Assembly (NCBI GenBank): GCA_021521415.1
Contig: JAIQDT010003004.1
Location: 137,501 to 201,500, forward strand
DNA from: Bidens hawaiensis
Lineage: Eukaryota > Streptophyta > Magnoliopsida > Asterales > Asteraceae
DNA: 64,000 nt
Reading direction: 5' to 3'
Position 1 is the first letter of the stretch. Every line of letters starts with the position of its first letter. Below the pieces are notes generated by a model that saw only the letters and a program-made list of their open reading frames with translations, searched no databases and had not been told where the DNA came from. The position numbers and the translations under genes were made by a program. This document shows, in pieces, positions 43,844 through 55,297 of the stretch.

Positions 43844-45547
43844 TGATGTGGTGTAAAACCCACATGTTTTCCTAATAGTTTTTATGTTATTTTGTTCTTA
43901 AACGTTAACGAATATTATTCTTTCTTGCGTGAATTTACACTTTTGTGTATGTGATAGGTCCCATGTTGAAGAGAGAGAGAAAACGAGTTAAATGGAGAAA
44001 GAATCAGCTAAAACGGAGCTCGGATGAAGCCGGTACGCGCGTACGAAGATAAACGAGCTGGAAGTCGAAAAACGTCAGAAAATGGCATGGCCGAGCTACG
44101 CGACCAGGTCGTACCATTCAAGCAGCATGTGGTGGATTCCAACATGTCCCAAGGCTGCCAAGAACAGCCAGAGATCATAAAAACGACTGTTTTGTCTTCT
44201 AGCGGGCTTTGTGGGCTTGTTTTAACATGTTTTATATTAGGAATGGCTGTTTAATGATATAATTAAAACCCTAAACCCTCTGAACGATTTTTAATCATCT
44301 TTCCAGCCATCACATCTGCAAAAGTCTAAATACCAAGGAGGAGGAGCTTCCGTATCGGAGTTTCATCAACCGGTTGTCGGTTTTGCTTGTTTTAACGTTT
44401 GTGAGTTCGTTTTTGAGTTTTAGACTTTGAAACAAGTTCCAATCAGTTTGTAATGAATACTTTGAGCTTAATTATCATTATTATCTGCTATTCATTCATT
44501 ATGGTTGGCTAAATTTGTTTGAATCGCTTAGGTTTGATGTTTAACAGTTGATTTATCACTTTTCGGGTGCTGATTTCGTGTTTGATTGTTTAGTTATTGT
44601 AAAGTTCATAATTTGTGATATTATTCCATGAACCTTGCTGCCATTAGATGTATTTTAGGTTGCATGAGCCCCGAGTAGTTGATTATTGCATGAATTTGTT
44701 TCGTGTAGTCGTTAATTGCTAGTCCGGTTAATACTGAGGGTGTTGATTGATTGTGGTAGACGCGTGCCATAAGGGTTTATGTTTCTTGAATCATTTAGGT
44801 CAGTAGGATCATACCCTTTGAGTTGGACCAAAACCTTAGGGGTTAGCTTATCTATCTGCTTTAGTTGATTTAGTTACCCGTTGCGAGACCACGTGCGGTT
44901 TTCTAACCATCGACTAGGTTAGTTTGTAAGTTGAGTTATTTTATCCTTATTATTGAATTACCCCTCTCTTCCTAGGTTTTTAATTAGCTCGAGCCTTAGT
45001 GAGGATTGTGATTTTGATACGGACCATATAATAAATCATTAGGGTACGTAAATAAACAACCGTAAACTAAAAGCTAAATAGACGTTGTTAGGGTTTTCTG
45101 GTAAAACTGACCGTAGGGACCCAGTTGCCTTGATTACATCTATCTTAGTTCATCTTTAGACGCCGGTTTCAAACACTTGTTAGCACCTGAGCCATCGTAT
45201 ACCCGTTAAGTCATCTTACCTAGGTGATTCGTTTTCTTATTATCGTTAAATCTTGTTAAGTTTCCAGTTAGTTTCGTTAAGTTCCACTGTTAGTTAAGTT
45301 AGTTTTAAATAAATAAGATTAAGAAATATATTATTTAGGCAGGACTTAGATTTGGGTTAATTATCTGAGCCGTTCTCACGTGTCTTTGTGTTCGACATCC
45401 GGACTTCCATTAGACTGTGCTGCTACGCGACCGGTACACTTGTCTTTTGTGTGAAGCTTAGTTAGGATTTTTTGGTTTTATAAATTTAAGACTTAGTGTT
45501 GAGTTGCGATTTGTGTTTACTATTTATATATATTTTTTCGCACATCA
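43844..45547 (+). repeat. 3' LTR of element C
   Basis: 1704 bp, near copy of the 5' LTR, ending CACATCA followed by the ACACT duplication. Confidence 0.92.
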
Positions 45548-45552
45548 ACACT

Positions 45553-46477
45553 CTCGCCTGTAGCGCACGTTATCCAACATATATTTCGGTGCAGCATAAC
45601 CAGTACACGCTTAGTGGCTGAAAATTTCGTTGCTTTCGGCTATATGGAGGATCCTACGATTTATGGTAGACATACCATACATAAGGTTTTGGCGTTTTCA
45701 CGTCACTCACGTTTGGGCTAAATCCTTGTTTGGGCGAGTCCCCAGTTAACATCCGTATCTTTGGGCCAGTCCCTAGTTTGGGCTTGTCCCCATTTACACA
45801 GGCTTGTCCCCAGTTTATTTGGGCTTGTGCCCAGTTTTTTTGGGTTTAATCCCAGTTAATATCATAAGTTATTTGCATCATGTATCATAAATTTAATTAC
45901 AAGTATCACAGAATGATCAACACTTATGGTAACTTATGTCTAATTAGATCTTATGCTATGACTTCTATTTATCAATTTACCTTTACTTTGCTAAAATCTT
46001 TATAAACTCTTTATGTAAGGATTCCGGATCATTAATTTATTTTTACAAGGATATTCTATCCTTAAAGCTTTTTTTTTAAGAATATTTCTTAAAACTATTT
46101 ATGGACTTAAACTGTAACAAATATGATTTCAGAATAATAAACAACACATAAGTAGTCAAAAGTTTTAAGTTATTATTATAAGTCACCTGGACTTACAAAA
46201 ATCCATGACCCGTATTTCACCATACGAAAAGATGGACCATCCACCCGGGTTAAGCAGGTGTTACTAATTGTTCATCAAAGTGCTAAGAAAATAAAGACAG
46301 GGGCATCAAAGGCTTCATCCCCACAAACAGAGGATCCCTCCACTTTTGCTACCCCCGACATATGTCTTAACGATCATAGATCCTTTATCCTAATTACTAT
46401 TATCTTAAGTACACAACCATAATATCCATAAAAACATCAGCAAATAATAAAAACGGGCCCGCGCCTTGTCTTTTCTA
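45553..46477 (+). other. non-coding part of the Tat element
   Basis: Continues the Tat element after element C. At 45715-45860 a short irregular repeat has the form GGGCTTGTCCCCAGTTT (five to six copies). No gene seen. Confidence 0.55.
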
Positions 46478-48020
46478 TCCTTCATTGCTCGCTTTTGTTG
46501 CTTCCCTTTTAGCAGCTGCATCCTCCCCCGTGTCCATCACTTCAGCCTTCTGAGCTCCAGCAGCAGTCTAAGTGCTTTCACTTGCCTCATCCTCGCCGCC
46601 ACCCAAGTCTGCCAAGAATTGCTTCCACTGCGTTATGTCCCATGAGGATTTGTCGAAAGTAGGATCATTAGCCTCATTCACCAATTTGATCCTGGCCTGG
46701 AGAACTGATTTGGCTGCCCAGATCTTTGCCTCCTTAGTAGCGTGGGTTATCTCATCCTGCATCTGAACCACGACTGTGGATGCATGATCCTTGGCTTGCT
46801 TCTTCTCCTTGGTCATCTTAGAAAGTGCCTTATCCTTCGTAGCGGCCATGGACCTCATCCCAGACAGGGTTTCCTCGTACTCTTCAACTATCTTCTCATG
46901 ATGAATTCTGGTAGAGTTTACAGTCTGCACAAGAAAATAGGACAAAGTTAGAAGAATACTTGATTCATAAATGGAGACTGGAAGAGTCAAGGATCCTTAC
47001 CGCAGTGAGCAATTCAAAAAGCTATTTCTCAACATCAAAAGGGTTCTCAGGCCCTGAGGTTTTCTTCCTTTTGGAAGCTCCTGACTTGGCTCGGGTCGTA
47101 ACTGGGCGTGGCTCATGTATCGGGGTGGACCTCGGAGTTTCCTTCTTCACAAACATGCACTCAATGTCTTCAAGGGAGAACTTGGATGCAGACTTGCCAG
47201 ACTTCTAGGCACCTGCAGACAATGATTTATAGATAAGTTTTCAATTATTTTCAACTAATATTAAACTTAGTTATAAAAGTTCTTACTTGACATGTTGCTG
47301 ATTGATTCTGAGTTTGATTCTTGAAAAGCTTACGTGAATTTGGCTTGAAAAGTCCTAATATTAGGATCCAACGCAAGAAACTTCTGTGCTCTCTCTTTGA
47401 CTCCAAGAAGTTCGGCTAACAGAGAAAAGTTATCAACTGTATAAGAAAAATAAAGCATTACTAGAAGAATCGAGTATCCTATTCGTGTTACCTAAGGATC
47501 TGAGATCCTACCCTTCAATATCCGTCTTTTAGGTAAATCGGATCCACCTGGGATTGAGTCTCTTTTTACAAAGAAAAATTGATTTTTCCGGAATGAACCG
47601 TTCTGAGTAACCTTTGAAATGGGGATCGGTTGACGGCGTTTAGATTTGAACACGAAGCGATTGGAACCATGAGTAGCCAAGTTGTACAGGTATGACAACT
47701 CCGACAAGCCGAACTCAATACCTTCTTCATTGATGATCCTTCAACAGCGTGAAGTACCCTCCACAACATGGGCATCACCTAGCTGATTGCGGTCAAGGTA
47801 AAAAAGCTCTAGTTAAAGCTAGGAAAAGGGTACCGATAGCCTATTAGAAACGGTTGGGCTGGAAAGCAAACCTAGGTCTTGGATACACAGTCACTTCGTA
47901 CTGTGGAGTCGAAGGGAGGGAAGATAGTATTGGCCGGAAAAAGTTGCCAGAGGTCATCAACGTCTGGATCAGTGAACTTGCAGATCTCAGAAGAAGGGTT
48001 CACGAGTATACCTTATGACT
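46478..48020 (-). pseudogene. antisense ORF of the Tat element (gypsy-type transposon domain)
   Basis: Runs against the pol genes, between INT and the 3' LTR, as in Tat-type elements. Toward the N-terminus, after several breaks, it reads VVEGTSRC then LSELSYLYNLATHGSNRF and NQFFFVKRDSIPGG (about 47780-47500). This resembles the putative gypsy-type transposon domain (PF04195) from memory. The C-terminal part at 46990-46568 is a Lys/Glu-rich coiled coil, followed after a TAG by an Ala/Glu-rich tail to about 46478. The function of this protein is not established. The copy has stops and frameshifts. Confidence 0.65.
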
Positions 48021-48300
48021 GGAGTTCATTCGGGTCTGATTGGCCGGAAGAGGAAGAGATAGAGACGGTCGACATTATTAAGAAAAAGAAAATGAAAAGA
48101 AAGAAAAAAGGATACCTGTTGACTGCTAGGATGTGTGGTTATAAGGATTGCAACGATCACATATATAGGCGGCTGATAATAATAAGGGTTAGAAATAATA
48201 ATTATGTCTGACACAAGTCTAATCGTATTATTTTTGCAGGAAATTCAAATTTCAAAATCACTGTTGTTATCCATAAACACCCGCCATTTTTTGGGATAAT

Positions 48301-48928
48301 TGTTTGGGCATAGATTTTATGCTGAAGATACTTTATTCTTATGTAGCTTATGGATCATTTATCCTTGAGATTTGCTCCAGGTTGTGAAGGATCAAGGATC
48401 CTCGGTGTTACTTGTTTACTAACGATTTTGTTTGAGTGGTATTGCAATTAATAGGTATAACGGCTATAAGACACGGTCTACCTGTTTATTCGCTACTGGA
48501 CTCATACAGCACATGGTCAAAAGGGATTGACAAAACTATTGGGAGAGTGGCGCAAAGATAGGAGTAGCTGTTATTTCTATTTTTTGTATATAATTGAGGT
48601 GACGATCAGCTAGTTAGACACATCACGTTCGTTGAACAATACTTAGAATTCTCTCTAGCAATCTACACACACATAGAAATCATTGTATTACTGATCATTA
48701 TCTCCAACCCTTGTAACACCTTTTTTGATTAATAAAATGGTGATAGATGATTTGTCATCACCCGGGGTTTTTGTGCCGGCGATCCAACCAAGATCAAGGC
48801 TTTTTCCTCGCAACAAATCATGATGTTCTTTCTCTCATTCGTTTCATAATTGTTATTATCATTTAAGCACTAAACCTCACTTTACAAATTTTGTTATATT
48901 ATCCTTGATTGATTTTTGACCAAAACCA
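48301..48928 (+). repeat. 3' LTR of the Tat element
   Basis: Begins TGTTTGGGCATAG and ends GACCAAAACCA. It matches 3179-3799 over its full length with many point differences and a shorter CA run, consistent with old age. Confidence 0.9.
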
Positions 48929-49842
48929 TTACAAACAGTGGAGTTGTAACGAGAAATGCCAAACATGCAAAATTAAAACAATTGAAGAAAAAGTAAGGTT
49001 ATACTCTGAAATGAGAGGCCTCATTTATATTGTATTAAATTTTGAGAATTTGTATATTTCATTCCATTTGATTTGGATATTTATATGACATGATTTGTAT
49101 GTATCTATAGAATTTTAAATATACATTGAAATAAATGAAAATTTTTGGATCAAGTTTTAGTAGTCATTTGTAGCAAAAACCTTATAAAATTTGTAGCCAC
49201 TTTCTTAGCTTATATATAGGATCTAACAAAATTTGTATCATAATTGATAGCAAAATCTATCATTGTAAATTTGTAGCAAAAACCATAGTTACTTTTCTTA
49301 GCAAAACTTCCTTCACAAACTTTTGTAGCTAAATCCGAAGCAAAAATATTGACATCACTTTTCATAGCTAGTCATAGCAAATATGATTGTGTATAAAAAA
49401 TCCGTATCAAAATAAATTAACCACCAAAATAGTAGCTACTAATAAAAAATTGGTGTTTCTTAAGACTAGTTGGTATATTATATAGTAGACCTGCTAAAAA
49501 TAAATGACTTAAGTTAAATTTATGGATGAGAAAAAACCTATTAATCAAATTAAAATCTCCATAATGGATAAAACCAATTTGAAATAGCCAAAACTAATTC
49601 CAACAACCCATAGTTTGAACAAGTTTATGTATACAGTATACCTAATAATATATACCCAAGTTGGTCACCCGACGAACACGTACCATTGACTCTTTTAAAG
49701 GTGGTGTGTGTACAAGGTACTGAGGTAGATTAACTCATTAAAGTAAATAAATGAGCATGACCTCAACTGTGACATATACAAGCGCGTGCAAGTTAAAATT
49801 CCAGAAGGAGACACTCACCCGCCGAAGAAGCTATCACCCACT
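48929..49842. other. intergenic DNA before the DUF1645 gene
   Basis: No gene. Around 49160-49440 there are repeated TTTGTAGCAAAAACC, GTAGCTA and ATAGCAAA words, like the subterminal repeats of CACTA transposons. No CACTA terminus was found, so this is at most a remnant. Confidence 0.45.
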
Positions 49843-49847
49843 TCATG

Positions 49848-49856
49848 CATAAATAC
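49848..49856 (+). promoter_or_regulatory. TATA-like box of the DUF1645 gene
   Basis: CATAAATAC lies 95 bases before the ATG, in a CA-rich stretch with no other candidate nearby. A start site about 30 bases downstream would leave a leader of about 60 bases. Position supports it, but no experiment does. Confidence 0.45.
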
Positions 49857-49942
49857 ACCCACACACCCACTTCTACCATACAAACCCTAACTTTTTTTTG
49901 TTAAAAGAAACTCAAACTTATTTGACCGTCACCAAAAAAAAA

Positions 49943-50695
49943 ATGCAATATTCCAATGACATAGGGTTTTCACCTAGCTTCAGTTGCTACTCCAACCATA
50001 ACACGACTTCTACGGCGGCCGCCAAGGTTAGCCGAGAGGTCAAAGACTTCGAGTTTGCCGATATTAATGAAGAGGATTTCGAGTTCTCCGTGGAGTTCTC
50101 TGGGGAGAAGTTTTCGACAAAAGAGCTTGCCCTTGAAGGCCGGATACTTTTACCGATCTTCAATACGGATCTGGTGACGAAGGATGAGGTAGATCATGAC
50201 GATGTCATTCCATTGGACGCGTTGCTTCCAAGTGACAGCGAAGACACTATGTCTTCTACGTCATCAGAAGCAGCGGAAGATCTGGAAGATACATCTTCCA
50301 GGACTTTCTGTGTGTCCTGGCGACACAGATCCAATGGACCCGCTCATGTAAAGAAAAACAGGTCCACTGGATCTGAAGACTCTCATTCCAGAAGGTGGAA
50401 GATAAAGGATATTCTCCGCCGGAGCAACAGCTCTGGCAACGAAACCATGTTCTTTTTATGCCCTAAGAGAGTCCAAGCTTCGTGTAAAAAAGGGTTAGTC
50501 AAGTCCGTCGAAGGTCCAAAAGCCGCTGTAAAGTCGAAGACAGCGTCACCTCCGTCGATTCACGAACTGTTTTACGTCCATAAACGAGGAGAACAGAAAG
50601 GAAGTAAGATGAAATCATATCTACCTTACAGGCAAGACATCTTAGGGTTCAAAGTCCATGTCAAAGGAGATACAAATAAGAAGTTACCATTTTAA
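49943..50695 (+). CDS. DUF1645 family protein
   Basis: 250 residues, intronless. I start at ATG 49943, since the open frame upstream has no other ATG. Family marks in order: a Phe/Asp/Glu block FEFADINEEDFEFSVEF (residues 36-52), GRILLPIFNTDL (66-77), an acidic Ser-rich stretch (97-119), RRWKIKDILRRSNSSG (150-165), HELFYVHKRG (207-216) and the conserved SYLPYRQDILGF (225-236). It ends LPF. The layout matches plant DUF1645 proteins (PF07816). These are small, probably nuclear or cytosolic proteins of unknown biochemistry, linked in rice to stress tolerance and grain size. No signal peptide or membrane segment. The frame is clean, and codon use is unlike the decayed elements around it. It lies 1.0 kb downstream of the Tat 3' LTR. 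Confidence 0.9.
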   Translation: MQYSNDIGFSPSFSCYSNHNTTSTAAAKVSREVKDFEFADINEEDFEFSVEFSGEKFSTKELALEGRILLPIFNTDLVTKDEVDHDDVIPLDALLPSDSEDTMSSTSSEAAEDLEDTSSRTFCVSWRHRSNGPAHVKKNRSTGSEDSHSRRWKIKDILRRSNSSGNETMFFLCPKRVQASCKKGLVKSVEGPKAAVKSKTASPPSIHELFYVHKRGEQKGSKMKSYLPYRQDILGFKVHVKGDTNKKLPF

Positions 50696-52377
50696 ATAAT
50701 CCAAGTACGTGGTGTTGTTCGTGTTCGTGTTCGTCATCCTCTTTTGATCTATTATTGATCATATATTGTTGAAAGATATAGATATTTTTATAGCATTTCA
50801 TTGATGTGTTCATATGTATCTTGCACTCAGATCTGCATATGTTTTTGTATTATCTTCGGTTGATCATGTTTTTATAATTATATCCAGGGTGATCTGCATG
50901 TACAAACTGTCCACACGCTGACAAATTATGTAATTGAAAATTATGATTAACGTGAGAATGATTCCACGCTAGTAAAATATTGTACATAAGATTCGTTAAA
51001 AAATATACAACGTAAAAACGACGACGCTTGTTCTGGTCAAGAAAGGTGGCTAGACTAATTCAACCAACCAGTTTGCCAAACTAAAAAGAAAGTAGATTCT
51101 TATGTGGGTGTGGAATTATTAAAGTATAAGGTGGCTTTTGGTTTACGATAAAGGTATAATTGTTGTGGGAGTGAGTACCCTAGTAAAGTTATAATTCTTG
51201 ATATCTTATTTTCTTGAGCTTGTTCTTCACGTATACTTTGTCTTCATTTCAAAAGCATGTGATCGATATTCAAGTGCCTAGTTAATTTGACCCTACAATT
51301 TGGGATGTTATTTATATGTTAAGACACCTGGTAATCAACCTTTTCTTTACATGTTTATGAAAAGAACTAATACGTACGGCCATAAGTGTCGTGCAAATAC
51401 GAAATATAGTAGCTTTACAATTTGAGATGGAACAGATTTTTGTCGTTTTGCAAAAATCAAATAAAATTAACCGAGTATCTATTTTAGGTAATCTTTATAT
51501 GGTTTGAAACCTTGTTAAGTCTATTGCTACTTTGTTTTTAAAAAACTTAATTTAGAAGCAAATATGAGCAAGGAGAGTGATTGATAATAGTTAGTAGAAA
51601 TAACAAATATCAAAATATCAACAAATCGTCATATCAGCGGCACATCAAATTTTAAACTTTTCTCAAAATCTTATATTTTCTTTCACATCAAACATTCACA
51701 AACCGACACATTATCACCAACTCATTTATATTTAAATAATCAAATAAAAATAGTTTTGTTTTATAATATATTAATTTTCCCATTTATTTACCTAATACCG
51801 TCAAAACATTTTCTCCTTTTCCATTTGGATCTAAACCTTTAAGACCAAGAACACCCCATCGGCCTCTCGCGGAGATTCTTGATTAGTTCAAACCATCGCC
51901 GGTGTAGAGAAATTGATCTCCCAAGAAATCAAGACCTTGTTTCCTTATTCTATTGGTTAGTCTCCTACAAGTCCGTCAAATTAAACGGCAGCCAACAAAG
52001 GCAAACTCTTTGAATCGTCTAGCTCAGAAACCTTCATGGCAGTTACAATATATTTTGATGGGTTCCGTTGACCTATTTTAATATCAGGAATATTTAGAAT
52101 TGTTAAGGGCCCACATCTTCTCGCATGTCTCACGTTTGCAGAGCCAGACTTGTTCGCCGGACTTTGGCTCTACAATGGTGACATCTACTTGATCCAAGTC
52201 CGCCCCTTGCCACCTGTATTCGGACCTTAGAAAACCCACCCGTTATGGATGCTCAAAATAAAATTGACTTTGTTGACCTAATTCAAGGCTAGCCTTATAG
52301 TCTTAGAAGGCTAGACAAGGGCTTAAGGCCAACAAAAAAATAGGGCCCCCAAATATTCTTTTTTCTTTAAATATATA
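50696..52377. other. intergenic DNA after the DUF1645 gene
   Basis: The first 200 bases are the likely 3' untranslated region (GTTCGTGTTCGTGTTCGT triplet-like repeat near 50715). The rest is AT-rich with no convincing gene. GC-richer text at 51830-52330 was not recognised. Confidence 0.5.
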
Positions 52378-52554
52378 TCTATACTATATTAAAATGCATA
52401 TAGGATGGGCAATATAGTCTTTTCACAAAAACACTTAAATTTAAGAGTTTACAACCTTTTAAGCATTATGTACAATGAATTTATGCTCTCAAATACAAAC
52501 CAGCTGAATTACATGATTCAAAATTCAAATCCTATCCCGTGACCCTCCTCATTG

Positions 52555-52775
52555 TTCAATATATCCATCCTAGATCTGAAAATCACATTGTCTCCGCCAA
52601 ACACCTCAAGAACAACAACTCTTCATAGCATGTTCCGGCTCGATCTCAATCGCTGCCTCACTACCAAATCCGACGACTCCAACTGCACCAAACCTGTTTG
52701 GAATGAATGCTTCTCCACTTCCGCAACTCGATCTGTCTTCGTCTATTCCTCTGATGCTCAGGTGCGTGATTGTGT
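52555..52775 (+). pseudogene. captured C2-domain gene fragment
   Basis: One frame reads HIVSAKHLKNNNSS and then stops. After a frame change the next reads MFRLDLNRC, then TTKSDDSNCTKPVWNECF. Together this is the start of a C2 domain, whose usual pattern is an ISAKxLK strand and an NPVWNExF strand. The likely parent is a small plant C2 protein of the SRC2/BAP type (inference). The fragment is frameshifted and incomplete. Confidence 0.5.
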
Positions 52776-53399
52776 CTTTTTTATTTAATTATTTACATAC
52801 TAAACAATTAGGGGTACTCTACAATGCCCATCTCACCTGTATCAATATGTGCCTATTCAGATTGCTGATTCAAAACCCTAAAAGCTTCCATTTCCGCACT
52901 TTTTCTACAACTCGGTTGCATTTCAGGTATGTATATGTGTTTATTAGTTTCTGTAAGGCCCCGTTACCTGTGCCTCACATTTGGACGTTGGATTTACTCA
53001 TTCACATAGTTCTAGTCATCAGAGTTAATAAACATTCGCAGAATATAAAAACTTTCATAAAACATTACGTATCAAATCATAAACATGTCTTAAAACATTC
53101 TTCTTGTCTTTCAAAATCAAAACATAACTTATAAAACATAACAGATCTTCAGATGTCGGGCTTTTATTCTTCTGCCATGTGTCCCGCTCACGCCAGCTGT
53201 CGCATCCTACTCACCTGCGTGCATACTAAAAGTCAGCTACGCTGAGTGAGTTCTAGTTAATCATACACCATACACTACATTCACTTACCTTCAATCATGC
53301 ATCCGAAGATACATAATAATTACTTTACTTTTATTTCACACTTCCATACATACGTACATACTTTATTACTTTCATGCTTTATATTTACTATCCATTCTA

Positions 53400-53595
53400 T
53401 CTCAGATATTATTAGGGTCTGATCCCTTCCTTTTCTATCTCAGATATTATTAGGGTCTGTTCCCTCTTTCCTTTGTCTATCTCAGATATTATTAGGGTCT
53501 GATCCCTTTCTTTTCTATCTCAGATATTATTAGGGTCTGATCCCTTTTTACTTCTCTATCTCAGATATTATTAGGGTCTGATCCCTTACTTCTTC
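53400..53595. repeat. about 37-bp minisatellite in the solo LTR
   Basis: Five copies of a unit with CTATCTCAGATATTATTAG and GGTCTGATCCCTT, in line and with small length changes. Confidence 0.88.
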
Positions 53596-54297
53596 TCCTT
53601 CGTACATACTGTCTTTTCATACCCGTAACATACATATACTTTCTTTAATTATTATATACTAATATGTTGTACAATATATATATACATATATATTTATATC
53701 ATACGCATTCATCTTTCATATTCATACCTCCCTTGTCAATGCGTGCAATATCCGAAGATCGTTCACGTACCGACAAGCTTTCCTTCACATACATAAATAA
53801 CATATAAATCATACATGGCATACACTTACCATTTAAGGTAAGTGTATTAACTATCACATCGAGTATGCACACAGCCCCAAAAACATAACAAGGAAATGGG
53901 GCTAGAAACTCACCTGAATGCGGTTATGTTCACCGTTTATGGTTATCCCTTTCTTGAGCTGTGCACGGCTAACTGTATAATATTTACATGTATCAATTAA
54001 CTATCGCTACTCATATCGTATTTCTATCTTTATATAACCCACAACGAACGGGGGTCCGGGGGCAGCGCCCTTGGCAGCGGGGTTCTAGGGGCGGCAGCCC
54101 CTAGCAAAGTCCAAGGGGTAGAGCCTCTGGCTGGGGTTAAGCTGCCAGGTCAGCTTGGAAAATTTTATTTTCATTAGTTGTCTTAACACATTTTCCATTA
54201 GGATTCTAAATTATTTTCTATGCTGGGCTTATTTAAATCAGATCCAAATATCCATAATCTGGCCCAATTTGGGTTCAGGCCCAAGGCCCAACAGAAC

Positions 54298-54530
54298 TGT
54301 GGCCGAGAACTCAAGACTGGGAACCCTCCGAGAACTCGTGACCGAGAACCCATATGGTTAGACCGAGAACTCGTATGTTGACCGAGATCTCATACTTGGC
54401 CGAGAACCCGTGTTTTCGGCCGAGAACCCTGACCGAGAACACATGGCCATCGAGAACACATGGTGACTGCATGTTTGACCGAGAACCTTATGGTTTGACC
54501 AAGGATTCTCAAATTTGGCCGAAAACACCC
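54298..54530. repeat. GACCGAGAAC repeat array
   Basis: About ten irregular copies of GACCGAGAAC or GGCCGAGAAC separated by 8-20 bases. It occupies the part of the LTR where the other copy has the AAGCGAACTT minisatellite. Confidence 0.75.
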
Positions 54531-55297
54531 AGCTCAGCTAATTTTCTATATTATGTTTATATTTTGCCCAGTTTACTTGTACTAAGGTTCAAATCATGGA
54601 TCTTTAATCCTTTATCATCATCATTTATACCCGATTGCACCCATTACTATCACGGCTTCAAGATCTATCCCGTTTTAGGCATAAAGCTTAGACCTTTATA
54701 GAGTTAAAACGTTATAGGCTAGATTTAAGGTTTATCTATGAGCCGTATACTACCATAAGTCTATAAGGTTCATTTTAATCATCAAGTTTGCATTTTTATG
54801 GAACATCTAGGCCCGATCTACTCTAGGTTTAAGTTTCATGGCTAACCGTCCATAAAAACGTAATCTTTAAGGTCAAGAACATACCTTTATACGGCTAATA
54901 GGCCACGGCTTGACTTGTTTATCAACCTTTATCTTGTATCTAGCTTGTGTAATCAATATCTATTGGTATTCGGCTTGGATTTGGTCTTGGATCTCTCTCT
55001 TTCTCTCTAGGCCGTAAATAGGAAGGGTTTGTGTGTGTTTTGAGTGTGTAGGGAGAATAAGATGGATATTATGGATGAGAATGGAAAGATTTAGGGTTTA
55101 AGGGGTTTTTATACTCCCTTAAGCCCATGGACCTAAGTCCCATATTTCCTTTTTAGTCCATGTTCAACTCCTCTGATTATCCTACTTATCTATCTATCAA
55201 TATTATTTATAATCTACTAACTCGGGTAAATTCTCGTCCGTTAAAACATATAATATATTAAAATATTATTATTGAAATTTTGGGATGTTACGGTTTC

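Larger units (their letters stand above)
39534..45547 (+). mobile_element. non-autonomous LTR retrotransposon (C) with 1.7-kb LTRs
   Basis: LTRs 39534-41239 and 43844-45547 run TGATGTGG...CACATCA. An exact 5-bp duplication ACACT flanks the element (39529-39533 and 45548-45552). The internal part is only 2.6 kb and has a tRNA-Asp primer site, one intact ORF and a purine tract, with no PR, RT or INT. This fits a LARD-type parasite that borrows enzymes from an Athila/Tat-like partner. LTRs differ by nine bases in the first 260 compared and by fewer further on, so the insertion is younger than its host element. Confidence 0.9.
3179..48928 (+). mobile_element. Ty3/gypsy Tat-lineage retrotransposon, split by nested insertions
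   Basis: Two LTRs 45 kb apart (3179-3799 and 48301-48928) are near copies. Taking out the insertions at 6262-33491, 35524-37674 and 39534-45547 leaves about 10.4 kb. The remaining order is LTR, PBS, gag, PR, RT, RNase H, a second RNase H, INT, an antisense ORF and LTR. A second RNase H and an antisense ORF after INT are known marks of the Tat lineage. Every coding part has stops or frameshifts, so the element is dead. The flanks (ATAAT left, TTACA right) do not form a target duplication. Confidence 0.88.
52952..55292 (-). mobile_element. solo LTR, 2341 bp, inside the Helitron
   Basis: + strand runs TGTAAGGCCCCG...GGGATGTTACG, flanked by exact GTTTC duplications (52947-52951 and 55293-55297). 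The last base has changed from A to G. Read on the - strand it opens CGTAACATCCCAAAATTTC and has a TATAAAAACC box near 55108-55117, which supports that orientation. Same family as 35524-37674, sharing the ends, CCGAAGATCGTTCACGTACC and CACATCGAGTATGCAC, but with different minisatellites. Confidence 0.88.

Noticed and set aside
49160..49440. CACTA transposon before the DUF1645 gene
   Set aside because: Subterminal-like words occur, but there is no CACTA terminus, no 3-bp duplication and no transposase.
51830..52330. Possible gene remnant between the DUF1645 gene and the Helitron
   Set aside because: Higher GC than its surroundings but frames are short and broken and no motif was recognised.
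53400..53595. CRISPR-like array of regular repeats
   Set aside because: Plant nuclear context, units joined head to tail without unique spacers, inside an LTR; it is a minisatellite.
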